Shown in pieces: positions 24,695-32,918 of a stretch of DNA of 64,000 bases; within the stretch, counting starts at the first letter, position 1, and every line of letters begins with the position of its first letter. The DNA comes from JAJOKK01 sp965370555 (lineage in GTDB: Bacteria; Bipolaricaulota; Bipolaricaulia; UBA7950; UBA9294), in the NCBI GenBank assembly GCA_965370555.1, contig CBDUVB010000004.1:1-64000 (forward strand), written 5' to 3'. The translations under genes were made by a program, and so were the position numbers. The notes beneath the pieces were generated by a model. That model was not told the DNA's origin, searched no databases, and saw only the letters and a list, made by a program, of their open reading frames with translations.

Positions 24695-25939
24695 TCAAGG
24701 GGACGGATGATGCGATCCTCTCTTCTCTGGAAACTCCCCTGCCTTCTGCAGGGCGAGCTTGGAAGTTAGCGGTCCGATCAGTTCGTGGATGACCGTGGCC
24801 CCGATTATCACACTCACCAGGATGTCGCTCACCGGGGCAAGGGCGGGGTTCTGCTTCATGACAAGTGCGAGCCCGATGACGATCCCACCTTGCGGTAGGA
24901 GTCCCCAGCCGGTGTAGCGACGCACCGCATCTGAAGAGTGGGCGAGGGTGGCTCCGGCATATGCTCCTCCGAGCTTCCCCACTGTTCGGAAGGCAACAAA
25001 TACCAGGACTAACGGTAGGAACCGCAGCAGAATCTGGAAATCGAGGTACATCCCGCTGATGGTGAAGAAGAGGACGAAGACGAGTGGTTCAAAGTAGTCC
25101 TCGATCACCCGGAAGATTCTGTCGCGTTCGCGCCCGAAGTTGACCACGGTGACCCCCACGCTCATCGTGGCGAGGAGCTGATCGAGATCGAGGAAACTGG
25201 CGATCCCGTAGCATAGCGTGAGGACGGCAAGGATGAGAACGATGAACAGTCCTTCCGATTCCGACCGGATGAGATGGGAGACAAAATGGAATGTCAGGCC
25301 GAAGAATATGCCGAGGAGGATCGAATAAGCAATCCCAAGGAGGGGAGAGGTGAGTGACGAAGCGTGCAAAGCAGAGTGGCTCATGAAGATCGTTGCCAGC
25401 GCCACCGCGACGCTGAAGTTGATGATCCCGAGGGCATCATCGAGGGCGGCGACACCCATGATGCTGAACGAGACCGGGCCCTTTGCCTTGTACTGGTGGA
25501 TGACGGCGAGTGTCGCCGAGGGGTCGGTCGGCGAGGCGAGTGCCCCGAGGAGGAGAGCGAATGGGACGTACGTGGCGAGGAAACTGGGTCCTTCGAGGTG
25601 GATGATGAACGGGAGGGTGGCCAGGGTTCCCAGGGTGACGGCGAGCGCGGCAAGCTGTGCCTCTCCAAGGGCGATGAACGCGATCCCCTTCCCCAGCTCG
25701 CGTAAGGGAGCCAGAGCGAGCGTCCCTCCAACAGAGAAGGTGAGGATCGCAAGGGCGATGTTCGTGATCGGTTCGGTCGCCTCGACGAACGGTATGGGAA
25801 TGATGTGAAAGACCGCTGGATTTAGGAGGACGCCAGCAAGGATATAGCCGGTGACGCGTGGGAAGCCCAGCTTCTCGACCAGCTCCCCGAGGGTGAATCC
25901 TCCAGCAAGCAAGATCCCAAGAATGAGCAATGTGTTCAT
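24695..25939 (-). CDS. Cation:proton antiporter, CPA2 family
   Basis: A 414-residue membrane protein with about 12 helices. The antiporter core shows GYILAGVLLNP, then SPTDPSATLAVI, and the paired aspartates in VAALDDALGI of the ion-binding site. GRERDRIFRVIEDYFEPLVFVLFF is a typical linker before the last helices. Exchanges Na+ or K+ for H+ across the inner membrane. No C-terminal RCK domain is attached, unlike KefB/KefC. The N-terminus begins directly in helix 1. Which cation is carried is not readable from sequence. Confidence 0.88.
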   Translation of the reverse strand: MNTLLILGILLAGGFTLGELVEKLGFPRVTGYILAGVLLNPAVFHIIPIPFVEATEPITNIALAILTFSVGGTLALAPLRELGKGIAFIALGEAQLAALAVTLGTLATLPFIIHLEGPSFLATYVPFALLLGALASPTDPSATLAVIHQYKAKGPVSFSIMGVAALDDALGIINFSVAVALATIFMSHSALHASSLTSPLLGIAYSILLGIFFGLTFHFVSHLIRSESEGLFIVLILAVLTLCYGIASFLDLDQLLATMSVGVTVVNFGRERDRIFRVIEDYFEPLVFVLFFTISGMYLDFQILLRFLPLVLVFVAFRTVGKLGGAYAGATLAHSSDAVRRYTGWGLLPQGGIVIGLALVMKQNPALAPVSDILVSVIIGATVIHELIGPLTSKLALQKAGEFPEKRGSHHPSP

Positions 25940-26091
25940 GTTCTTCCTTCATTACTGGGACGGGTAGCAATCCGTTCCATTTGAGATCGCTTGAGTGTAA
26001 GGCCTTTCAAGGGTCTTGGCAACAGGTGCTTCGGCACACGTGTCTTGACACAGGTGCCTCGGCAGCAGGGATCGCATCGCACATGATAGAT

Positions 26092-26120
26092 TTGACATAG
26101 CATCCATCTCATGATATCCT
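26092..26120 (+). promoter_or_regulatory. Promoter of the lamin-tail gene
   Basis: TTGACA (26092-26097), 17 bp, TATCCT (26115-26120). A small CCGCG-AAAAG-CGCGG hairpin (26131-26145) follows in the leader, then an A-rich stretch and AAGGAGGG before the ATG at 26178. Confidence 0.65.
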
Positions 26121-26177
26121 GAAGGTTAAGCCGCGAAAAGCGCGGTAAAAATTAAAAAGGCTCTAAAAGGAGGGCTA

Positions 26178-27092
26178 ATGTCCAAGAAAACACTGGGTAC
26201 GTTCGTATCGGTTATGGGGGTCTTGCTTCTCATAAGCGTTCTCTCATGGTCACAGACGATCGTGATCAACGAGGTGGCGTGGGCCGGGACCGCAGCGAAC
26301 TCTGCTGATGAATGGATCGAGCTTTATAATTCTTCGGAGGAAGCGGTCGACCTCACCGGGTGGACGCTCACCTTCGGAAAGTTCACGATCGACCTTGGTG
26401 CCGGGTTGGAGACGCTCCTCGAACCGGGTGTGTACTTCCTGCTCGAACGGACCGACGATACGACGGTCTCCGATATCGATGCCGACCTGATCTACACAGG
26501 GGGACTCATCAACGATGGAATGCTGATCGAACTCCTCGATCCGATGGGAGAGGTAGTCGACACGGCTAACGCAGGACAGGAGACTGAATGGGCGGGCGGA
26601 AGTGATAAGAGCGGTGATCTGCCGTATGCCACGATGGAGCGGATCGATCCGCTGGCAGCGGATACCCCGGACAACTGGCGCTCGAATGAAGGTACACTCA
26701 CCTGTGGACACGATGTGGAAGGGAACACACTGAACGGAACACCGAAGGCAAAGAATGCGGCAACGATTGTCTTTGAGACGGTTCCTGTTGTGGCAGTGCT
26801 CTCTCCGGTAGAGGATGGAGAGGTGGTAAGCGGGACTTTCATCATCACCTGGACGGCGACTGATCCCGATGGTCCTTCAGATCAGCTACTGCTGATCGAT
26901 ATCCTGCTCTCTGCGGACGGTGGTGAGAGCTGGGAAATGATCGTAGAGGGGCTGGTCGGGGGTTCCTACGCCTGGGACACGACCACGCTTCCTAACGGGG
27001 ATACATACCAATTGAAGGTGATCGCAATGGATACCGGTGGGAACGTCGGTGAAGGAATCAGCCCCCTCTTCTCTATTGCGAACCCGGGTTAA
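26178..27092 (+). CDS. Exported lamin-tail-domain protein
   Basis: A 304-residue secreted protein with a signal peptide (residues 1-26, GVLLLISVLSWSQ). Residues ~27-150 are a lamin-tail (LTD) domain: VINEVAWAGTAANSADEWIEL, LTGWTL and LIELLDPMGEVVDT are typical. Residues ~195-300 form an Ig-like module (VAVLSPVEDGEVVSGTFIITW ends in a fibronectin-like fold). Bacterial LTD proteins are extracellular and often linked to nucleases or surface anchoring; there is no nuclease domain here. Its stop codon overlaps that of the convergent patatin gene by 4 bp (TTAA). Confidence 0.85.
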   Translation: MSKKTLGTFVSVMGVLLLISVLSWSQTIVINEVAWAGTAANSADEWIELYNSSEEAVDLTGWTLTFGKFTIDLGAGLETLLEPGVYFLLERTDDTTVSDIDADLIYTGGLINDGMLIELLDPMGEVVDTANAGQETEWAGGSDKSGDLPYATMERIDPLAADTPDNWRSNEGTLTCGHDVEGNTLNGTPKAKNAATIVFETVPVVAVLSPVEDGEVVSGTFIITWTATDPDGPSDQLLLIDILLSADGGESWEMIVEGLVGGSYAWDTTTLPNGDTYQLKVIAMDTGGNVGEGISPLFSIANPG

Positions 27093-27973
27093 GGGTGCGG
27101 GGAGATAGCGACACCACATAGCCGCTTGATCTCGTCCATGTGAGCGAGGGCCTCTTCCTTCCCGGCTTGCACGGCCTCGGGGAGGTGTTCGAAGGCGAGC
27201 ATCGTGATCCATTCGACATCAGGATGGAGGAGGAGGAAACGTCCGTCGAGGCGGTCCCGCGCTTGCGCGAGTTGAAGGGCGGTGAGGTGCTGCGACGTGA
27301 TTCGTTGAGATTGGAATAAGACATCCAGGCTGGTCTTCACGCTTCGCGTCAACGGAGCGCTGGTGTCTACTGCGATAAGGATCTCAGCCCCGAGGTCGAT
27401 CGCTACGTTCGCCGGGATCTTATCGATCACCCCTCCATCGATTAGGTAACGGCCCTCGTGGAGGATGGGGGAGAAGATCCCCGGGACCGCAGCGCTCGCT
27501 GCCATCGCCAGATAGAGTTTCCCCTCGGTCAGAACAGCCCGCTCCCCGCTCTCCAGGTCGGCCGCCACCGTGGCGAACGGGATCTGGAGGTCGGAGAAAC
27601 TCTTGTTGGCAGTCAACAGGGAGAAGAACTGGCACATGCGGGCAAGGTTCTCCGGGGCGGTCCCATCCTGGCGCCAGCTTGCACCACGCACATACTCAAC
27701 CATCCCCCGTCCGATGGCGCGTTGCACCTCACGCAACGTGCTATCCGAGACCTGTAACAGACTGTTCAGGTCCAGGCAGTTGAGGATACGTTCTAACTTG
27801 CGAAGGTCCATCCCGAGCGCCTTGACCGCGCCCATCCCGGCTCCCATGCTCGTCCCGGTGATAATGTCGATCGGGATCCCGTTCTCTTCCAGGGCGAGGA
27901 GGACCCCCAGGTGAGCAAAGCCGCGTGCGCCACCTCCACCAAGAGCGATACCGACCTTTCGCTGTTTGAACAA
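27089..27973 (-). CDS. Patatin-like phospholipase (RssA type)
   Basis: A 294-residue serine hydrolase. The oxyanion loop is GGGGARGFAHLG near residue 12, the nucleophile elbow is GTSMG near 41, and the catalytic aspartate is in DGGVID near 175. Likely a cytoplasmic lipid acyl hydrolase; the substrate is unknown. The gene ends 4 bp inside the lamin-tail gene, and its own upstream region is the groEL terminator, so it needs a separate promoter or read-through. Confidence 0.88.
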   Translation of the reverse strand: MFKQRKVGIALGGGGARGFAHLGVLLALEENGIPIDIITGTSMGAGMGAVKALGMDLRKLERILNCLDLNSLLQVSDSTLREVQRAIGRGMVEYVRGASWRQDGTAPENLARMCQFFSLLTANKSFSDLQIPFATVAADLESGERAVLTEGKLYLAMAASAAVPGIFSPILHEGRYLIDGGVIDKIPANVAIDLGAEILIAVDTSAPLTRSVKTSLDVLFQSQRITSQHLTALQLAQARDRLDGRFLLLHPDVEWITMLAFEHLPEAVQAGKEEALAHMDEIKRLCGVAISPHP

Positions 27974-27980
27974 ATAAAAC

Positions 27981-28014
27981 CCCCCTTTGCTCGATCATAG
28001 TCGGGCAAAGGGGG
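27981..28014 (-). terminator. Rho-independent terminator of groESL
   Basis: On the minus strand CCCCCTTTGC, a 14-nt loop and GCAAAGGGGG form a perfect 10-bp stem followed by GTTTTATTTG. It lies 22 bp beyond the groEL stop and just before the patatin start. Confidence 0.85.
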
Positions 28015-28035
28015 TGAAACAAGGTCTGTTCTTAT

Positions 28036-29655
28036 CTAGTAAGGCATGCCACCCGGCATCTGTGGCATCGCCGGTGTCTCGTCTTTCTCCTTCACCTCGG
28101 CGACGAGCGCGTCTGTGGTGAGGAGCATCCCCGAGATGGAGATCGCGTTCTGCAGAGCGGCACGGGTGACCTTCATCGGGTCGACGATCCCGGCATCGAA
28201 CATGTCGCGGTAGCTCTCGGAGATGACATCGAACCCAACCCCGGGCTTCTCCGCCTTGACGCGTTCGACCACGATCGCTCCCTCGAACCCGGCGTTGTTG
28301 GCCAGCTGTCGCAGGGGGGCCTCCAGCGCCTTGCGGAGGATGTTGAGTCCGACTGCTTCGTCGTTCTTGAGTTTCAGGCTGTCGAGTGAGCTGGCTCCGT
28401 TCACCAGGGCCACGCCCCCTCCGGGGAGGATCCCCTCGTCGACGGCCGCCTTGGTCGCTTCGAGCGCGTCCTCCATCCGATGTTTCTTCTCGGAGAGCTC
28501 GGTCTCGGTCGGTGCACCGACCTTGATTACGGCGACTCCGCCGGCGAGCTTCGCCTTGCGCTCCTCCAACTTCTCACGATCGTAGTCGGAGTCGGTCGTG
28601 TCGATCTGGGCCTCGATCTGCTCGATCCGTCCCTTGATCGCCTCGGTCGAACCGCCTCCCCCGACGAGGGTCGTGTTGTCGCTGTCCACCTTCACCCGCT
28701 CGGCGTGTCCGAGTATATCAAGGGTGGTGTCTTTGAGCTGCATCCCTGCATCCTCGGCGATCACACTCCCACCGGTGAGGACCGCGAGGTCTTCGAGCAT
28801 CGCCTTGCGTCGATCCCCAAACCCAGGGGCCTTAACGGCGCAACTGGTGAGCGTTCCCTTCAACTTGTTGAGGACTAGGGTCGTCAACGCCTCGCCGGTG
28901 ACGTCCTTGGCAATAATGAGGATCGGTTTACCGCTCTGGGCTACCTTCTCCAGGAGAGGGACGAGGTCGGCCGCGTTCTTCAGCTCCTGATCGGTGATCA
29001 GGATGTGCGGGTTCTCCATCATGACTTCCATCTTCTTGGGATCGGTCACGAAGTACGGTGAGATGTACTCGCGGTCGAACTGCATCCCCTCGACGACCTC
29101 GTAGTAGGTCTGGATCGTGTCGGAATCCTCGACCGTGATCACTCCGTCCTCACCAACTGCTTCCATCGCATCGGCAATGATCGCGCCGATCGCCTCATCG
29201 TTGGCGGAGATCGTCGCCACCTGGGCCGTCTCCTCCTTGGTCTTGAGGGCGCGGCTCTGCTTGCCCAGCGACTCGACGAGCTTCTCCGACCCCTTCTCCA
29301 GCCCTCGCTTCAACTCCATCGGGTTCGCCCCGGCAGCGAGGTTCTTGAACCCCTCTTCGATCATAGCATGGGCAAGGATCGTCGCGGTGGTCGTCCCATC
29401 GCCAGCGATGTCGTTCGTCTTGGAGGCGACCTCCTTGACGAGCTGGGCGCCCATGTTCTCGAACGAATCCTTGTACTCCTGCTCCTGCGCGATCGTCACC
29501 CCATCATTGGTGATGTCCGGGCTGCCGAACTTCTTGTCGATGATCACGTTGCGACCGCGGGGCCCGAGCGTAATACGAACAGCATCCGCCAGCTTGTCGA
29601 TTCCCGCCTTCATGTGGCGACGGGCTTCCTCACCGAAAATGACTTCTTTGGCCAT
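28036..29655 (-). CDS. groL: Chaperonin GroEL (60 kDa)
   Basis: A 539-residue group I chaperonin. AKEVIFGEEARRHMKAGIDKLADAV starts the equatorial domain; GDGTTTATILA (ATP-binding, residues ~85-95) and the apical domain with LVPLLEKVAQSGKPILIIA follow, then GGGVALVNG. The C-terminus ends MPQMPGGMPY, with only one GGM instead of the GGM repeats of E. coli. Ribosome site and groES lie upstream. The gene follows groES by 23 bp under a CIRCE-controlled promoter. Confidence 0.97.
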   Translation of the reverse strand: MAKEVIFGEEARRHMKAGIDKLADAVRITLGPRGRNVIIDKKFGSPDITNDGVTIAQEQEYKDSFENMGAQLVKEVASKTNDIAGDGTTTATILAHAMIEEGFKNLAAGANPMELKRGLEKGSEKLVESLGKQSRALKTKEETAQVATISANDEAIGAIIADAMEAVGEDGVITVEDSDTIQTYYEVVEGMQFDREYISPYFVTDPKKMEVMMENPHILITDQELKNAADLVPLLEKVAQSGKPILIIAKDVTGEALTTLVLNKLKGTLTSCAVKAPGFGDRRKAMLEDLAVLTGGSVIAEDAGMQLKDTTLDILGHAERVKVDSDNTTLVGGGGSTEAIKGRIEQIEAQIDTTDSDYDREKLEERKAKLAGGVAVIKVGAPTETELSEKKHRMEDALEATKAAVDEGILPGGGVALVNGASSLDSLKLKNDEAVGLNILRKALEAPLRQLANNAGFEGAIVVERVKAEKPGVGFDVISESYRDMFDAGIVDPMKVTRAALQNAISISGMLLTTDALVAEVKEKDETPAMPQMPGGMPY

Positions 29656-29678
29656 AGCAAAATCCCCCTTATCCTTAA

Positions 29679-29948
29679 TTACTCGATGATCGCTAGTACG
29701 TCAGTCTCTTTGACCAGGAGGAGTTTATCTCCCTCCACTTCGATCTCGGTGCCGGCGAAACTGGAGACGAGGATCTCGTTTCCCTTTTTCACCGTGAACT
29801 TCTCATCGGTTCCTACGGCGAGCACCTTCGCCCGTACCACCTTATCGTTCTTCGCGCTCTCCGGGAGGACGATCCCTCCTGAAGTTGTCCGACTCTCTTC
29901 CTCGATCTTCTTCGCCAGGATCCTTTTGCCCAATGGCTTGATCTTCAT
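29679..29948 (-). CDS. groS: Co-chaperonin GroES (10 kDa)
   Basis: An 89-residue heptameric lid of GroEL. KPLGKRILAKKIEEESRTTSGGIVLPE includes the mobile loop (TTSGGIVLP), and DVLAIIE ends the protein. It precedes groEL in the classical order, with promoter and operator at 29976-30034. Confidence 0.96.
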   Translation of the reverse strand: MKIKPLGKRILAKKIEEESRTTSGGIVLPESAKNDKVVRAKVLAVGTDEKFTVKKGNEILVSSFAGTEIEVEGDKLLLVKETDVLAIIE

Positions 29949-29975
29949 TGTCCTATCTCCCTCCTTACGTTATTT

Positions 29976-30002
29976 TTAGCACTCTCATGTGCGGCTTGCT
30001 AA
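29976..30002 (-). promoter_or_regulatory. Imperfect CIRCE operator
   Basis: TTAGCACTC, 9 bp, GCTTGCTAA; the consensus is TTAGCACTC-N9-GAGTGCTAA, so the left arm is perfect and the right arm differs at two positions. HrcA is the known repressor. It lies just downstream of the -10 box, where repressor binding would block transcription. Confidence 0.85.
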
Positions 30003-30005
30003 AGT

Positions 30006-30034
30006 ATTCTAACCGGTACCCCCTTCCTCGTCAA
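30006..30034 (-). promoter_or_regulatory. groESL promoter
   Basis: Minus strand TTGACG (30034-30029), 17-bp spacer, TAGAAT (30011-30006), directly before the CIRCE element. Consistent with housekeeping-sigma transcription under HrcA control. Confidence 0.8.
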
Positions 30035-30077
30035 GGCGAAGGTTGCTCCACCGTGATAATGGCGCTACCGTCTGGGT

Positions 30078-30545
30078 ATGCCATCCGGGCGGACGCACTT
30101 GAAAATCGAGATGATCGGGCTTCTGATAGGCGCCATTGCCGTTGCCGTTCTCGTTGTGGAGGGGAGGATCGACGCCTGGCTCGGAGGGATCTTCCTCAGT
30201 GCCTACCTCTTTTCGAGCCTCTTCCTGAGCCCCGATCTCGATCTCCACAACAGCCGGGCGACGAGACGTTGGGGGATCGCTCGTGCCTTGTGGCTCCCCT
30301 ACTCATGGGTCTTCCGCCATCGTGCCGTCTCGCACCACCTCTTATTCGGCCCATTGACGCGGATCGCCTATCTGGGGGGGATTCTCCTTCTCATCCTATG
30401 GGGGATTGGTTCTCTTACAGGGAGATCCCTACGCCCGGCACTCCCACCGTGGCCGCTCTTCCTCGCGGCCCTCTGCGGGCTCTACCTGCCCAATCAGATA
30501 CACATCGTCGTCGATCGATTGGTATCGTTCCGTTGGCACCGCTAG
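30078..30545 (+). CDS. DUF2227 membrane protein, putative metal-binding
   Basis: A 155-residue protein with three or four membrane helices (e.g. LLIGAIAVAVLVVE, LGGILLLILWGIG). MPSGRTHLKIE at the N-terminus and the SPDLDLH plus HRAVSHHLLFG segments give the conserved His/Asp set of DUF2227, a family related to membrane metal-dependent hydrolases (YdjM-like). The H and D positions suggest a metal site at the membrane face. Function unknown. It diverges from groES. Confidence 0.75.
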   Translation: MPSGRTHLKIEMIGLLIGAIAVAVLVVEGRIDAWLGGIFLSAYLFSSLFLSPDLDLHNSRATRRWGIARALWLPYSWVFRHRAVSHHLLFGPLTRIAYLGGILLLILWGIGSLTGRSLRPALPPWPLFLAALCGLYLPNQIHIVVDRLVSFRWHR

Positions 30546-30549
30546 GATG

Positions 30550-30578
30550 TTGTGAGGCATTCCCCCTCCCTCTATAAT
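30550..30578 (+). promoter_or_regulatory. Promoter overlapping the first possible start of rlpA
   Basis: TTGTGA (30550-30555), 17 bp, TATAAT (30573-30578). The ATG at 30577 lies inside the -10 box; the next in-frame ATG at 30586 would be at or very near +1, implying a leaderless message. Confidence 0.6.
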
Positions 30579-30585
30579 GGGAAGT

Positions 30586-30960
30586 ATGAAGGAATGGACC
30601 CTCTATTTGATATCGGTCGTCGCGCTCCTCGGATTGGTTCTCCTCTATCAGGTGGCAGGCCCCTACTATGAAGTAGGGATCGCCTCCTGGTATGGACCGG
30701 GGTTCGATGGAAACTACACTGCAAACGGCGAAGTCTACGACATGAACGGGATCAGCGCAGCTCACAAGACTCTCCCCTTCGGCACAATTGTCAGGGTGGT
30801 CGAGTTTTCGACGGGGAAGAGCATAATAGTGCGCATCAATGACCGAGGCCCGTTCATCGAAGGGCGGATCATCGACCTCTCCAAGGGAGCGGCGAGGGAG
30901 TTGGGGATCATCGATAAGGGGATCACCAAGGTAGGATTGCGGATCATCCGCTGGCCCTAA
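30586..30960 (+). CDS. rlpA: RlpA-family lytic transglycosylase
   Basis: A 124-residue exported protein from the ATG at 30586; an ATG three codons earlier overlaps the promoter -10 box. A membrane segment/uncleaved signal (LYLISVVALLGLVLLYQVAG, residues ~4-23) is followed by the double-psi barrel: VGIASWYGPGFDGNYTANGE, LPFGTIVRVVE and VRINDRGPFIEGRIIDLS, with the catalytic-type aspartate in NDRGPF. Acts on peptidoglycan glycan strands in the periplasm. It lacks the SPOR domain of enterobacterial RlpA. It stands alone. Confidence 0.85.
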   Translation: MKEWTLYLISVVALLGLVLLYQVAGPYYEVGIASWYGPGFDGNYTANGEVYDMNGISAAHKTLPFGTIVRVVEFSTGKSIIVRINDRGPFIEGRIIDLSKGAARELGIIDKGITKVGLRIIRWP

Positions 30961-31308
30961 AGGCCATTAACTCCGCGCCTCTTAGGCTCTTCGCTGTGTC
31001 GAGTGGGTCACGGTTTCCAACTTTAGTCATTCAGTGACCCGACAAGGACATTTCTTTCTCTCGCCAAGACACCAGGATCACCGGTCTTCGTCCAGCCCTA
31101 CCTCTACTTGTCTTCCGCTCTTCTTTGCGCCTTTGCGAGATACAGTCTTTTTTCTCTCGCCCGTTCGCTACACTCACTCAAGACGCAAAGGTGTCGCGAC
31201 ACCAAGATCGCCAAGGGATAGTGGTTTTCACTCTTCGTGTCTCCGTGTCCCCGAGTCTCCCCTTCCTGCTCTTCGGCGAGAGACTCATCTCGTGAATCGT
31301 TCTCTGGG
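30961..31308. other. Non-coding gap with degenerate word repeats
   Basis: A stretch of short repeated words such as CTCGCCAAGACACC, CGCCTTTGCGAGATAC and, at 31232-31265 on the minus strand, GGGGACACGGAGACACG. No frame has codon bias or a ribosome site. It separates the household region from the accessory island. Confidence 0.5.
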
Positions 31309-31497
31309 TTACCTTAGCCGTGAGGAACCACAACAAAAATGCCCTAATGCCCCAAAATCACCGAAACTAACGATCAGAAAGGGGTGATGAAAGAGAACCT
31401 CCAGGAGGTGGAGTAGCAGTATGGCTTTTTCGAGCATCTCTGTGCGGAAACCAGTGGCCTCCGCATCGGAAAGCAGCCTTTCCTTCGAGATCCTCAC
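31309..31497 (-). pseudogene. Truncated AbiEii-type toxin (nucleotidyltransferase), only N-terminus left
   Basis: Starts at a GTG at 31497 that overlaps the AbiEi stop by 4 nt (GTGA). The first ~42 residues, RISKERLLSDAEATGFR... through HLLEVLFHHPFL, match the N-terminus of AbiEii nucleotidyltransferase toxins, which normally run ~250-300 residues and carry a GSxxx-DxD catalytic motif. After HPFL the frame turns into unrelated sequence and stops. The catalytic core has therefore been lost, most likely by deletion. Confidence 0.75.
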
Positions 31498-32339
31498 AGC
31501 ACTTCCTCCCAACTACGCTCCAGGATTGCCAGAGGAACTACTAGGTTCCACTCTGGGATCAGACGCCCTGATCCTCTGGTGGTGCGTATCATATAGTGTG
31601 GACTCCGTGGCCGATGGGCGCGTAAAGCCGCCAGGTGATCATCCTCGACCACGAACCTATCCCGATGTTCCTCCAAGAAAAATCCGACCTTGCCGACAGT
31701 AGTTGCATTCTCCAGGAGCAGAGCGTACTTCACAACCGCATCCAAATCGAAGAACTCCACTGCCTCTAGCGATCGCCATATCTCTTCCCATCCTCCCCCC
31801 AGCTCCGGTCGGTCGAGGACATCCACCAGTGTCCGTTCCAGGCTGGTGACCCGAACGGGCACTCCGAGCCGCTCATGTATCTCTACGCTGAAAAATCCCT
31901 TCCCCTTCTCCTGAAGCTGCTTAGGCAATCGGACACCACGGAACTCATTCGCGCGGAACGTAGCAGCACGCGTTGCACGCCTAGTCAGGTAGAGGTACAG
32001 ACTACTAGAGGAGTAAGCCTTGCCATAGAATTGCAAGGCAGTATGGTACCCAAGCACTGCATCATCGGCCATCTTAGCTGCTAGCAGGTAGGGGTCAACT
32101 TGGCAAGATGCTGGATTAGAACCTGCTGGGACTATCACGTACAATCCACGACGCGCCCGCAACAAACGCCCCTTCTTCGTATGATATCGAAGGAGCGACT
32201 CCGTCGTTCTTTTACTACCAGGCCTCTGTAGCTGGAGAAATGCTGCGAACTCGCTTGTAGAAAAGACTGGATTTCTCTCGAAGAACCCATGAACGTCCAC
32301 TTTACTCACCTTCTTGACATCAAGTAGCACAACCCGCAA
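31494..32339 (-). CDS. abiEi: AbiEi-type antitoxin, type IV toxin-antitoxin
   Basis: A 281-residue antitoxin-like DNA-binding protein. Residues ~15-70 are the N-terminal winged helix (VFSTSEFAAFLQLQRPG, LLRYHTKKGRLLRARRGLYVI), and residues ~85-280 the C-terminal domain (ALGYHTALQFYGKAYSS..., VTSLERTLVDVLDRPELGGGWEEIWRSLE) typical of AbiEi. In intact systems AbiEi represses the operon and counters AbiEii. Here the adjacent toxin is truncated, so this is an orphan antitoxin or a remnant. Gene order and the 4-nt overlap are as in complete loci. Confidence 0.85.
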   Translation of the reverse strand: MRVVLLDVKKVSKVDVHGFFERNPVFSTSEFAAFLQLQRPGSKRTTESLLRYHTKKGRLLRARRGLYVIVPAGSNPASCQVDPYLLAAKMADDAVLGYHTALQFYGKAYSSSSLYLYLTRRATRAATFRANEFRGVRLPKQLQEKGKGFFSVEIHERLGVPVRVTSLERTLVDVLDRPELGGGWEEIWRSLEAVEFFDLDAVVKYALLLENATTVGKVGFFLEEHRDRFVVEDDHLAALRAHRPRSPHYMIRTTRGSGRLIPEWNLVVPLAILERSWEEVL

Positions 32340-32658
32340 GATTGTTACGTATTGTGCTGGCCTTTGTCAAGTAAACGGGGCCACGTTCTGTCACCGCGTT
32401 GGCAGATTGACTAATCGCAGTGGACAGCAATGCGCGTATTCCGATTGACCCGAACCGAGCAGAAGAGTTTGTCCCACCATGGGTGCGTCGCCCCGTGATT
32501 TGCCACAAAGTTCAAACCGATGAGTTAAGCATTAGGTCCCCGTAATTCCAGAATGAAGAACCGTGGGGGCGGCGTAAAAAACACCAAGAATAAAGACCTG
32601 ACACCGGCGCCCTTGCCTGGTGCTGGAAAGGGTTTTTGTGTATCCATATTCCCCCTTA
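32340..32658. other. Non-coding stretch upstream of AbiEi
   Basis: No convincing gene. At 32576-32604 lies AACACCAAGAATAAAGACC-TGACACC, repeated in altered form at 33008-33034. The AbiEi promoter should be in the 32340-32400 part; TTGTCAAGTAAACGGGG-like text gives no clear hexamers. Confidence 0.4.
32576..32604. repeat. AATAAAGACCTGACACC repeat, copy 1
   Basis: AACACCAAGAATAAAGACCTG followed by ACACC. Copy 2 at 33008-33034 reads AACACCAAAAATAAAGATC-AGGCCCC. Both lie in the degraded part of the island. Such words often flank small mobile elements, but no element is intact here. Confidence 0.45.
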
Positions 32659-32826
32659 TCACTCACCCTCCCGGCGCTCTAGCAAAGCTGGGCCGGGAAG
32701 ATAGTAGGCTCCGCACCGCTCCCCTTTTAGTTGAAGATAGCCTTCATCTACAAGTCGTTTAAGTTCGTTTTTTGCCGCGTTGTGGATCACAAGACCAGGC
32801 AGTAGGATCGGCCAGGTACTTGACAT
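32659..32826 (-). pseudogene. Winged-helix C-terminal fragment (AAA_4/RecG-like tail)
   Basis: A 55-codon open frame from ATG 32826 to TGA 32659. The last two thirds, NAAKNELKRLVDEGYLQ and LKGERCGAYYLPG, look like the winged-helix tail of AlbA_2/AAA_4 or Fic-type proteins. The first 12 residues do not fit, so this is more likely a broken end than a gene. Confidence 0.4.
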
Positions 32827-32889
32827 CCTCGAGGCAGCTTCTATAATGAACTTGACCTCTACTTATAGTTTGGGTCCTACAAAGGCTTC

Positions 32890-32918
32890 GACCGCTGGGC
32901 CAATACTAACCAGCGGTC
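32890..32918. repeat. 9-bp inverted repeat
   Basis: GACCGCTGG (32890-32898) and CCAGCGGTC (32910-32918) are perfectly complementary across an 11-nt loop. No T-run follows on either strand, so a terminator role is doubtful. Confidence 0.55.

Noticed and set aside
31034..31387. A 117-codon plus-strand frame in the repeat gap
   Set aside because: Built from repeated words; no codon bias, no ribosome site, no family.
32553..32762. A 69-codon plus-strand frame
   Set aside because: It crosses the AATAAAGACC repeat and lies opposite the winged-helix fragment, which reads better as protein.
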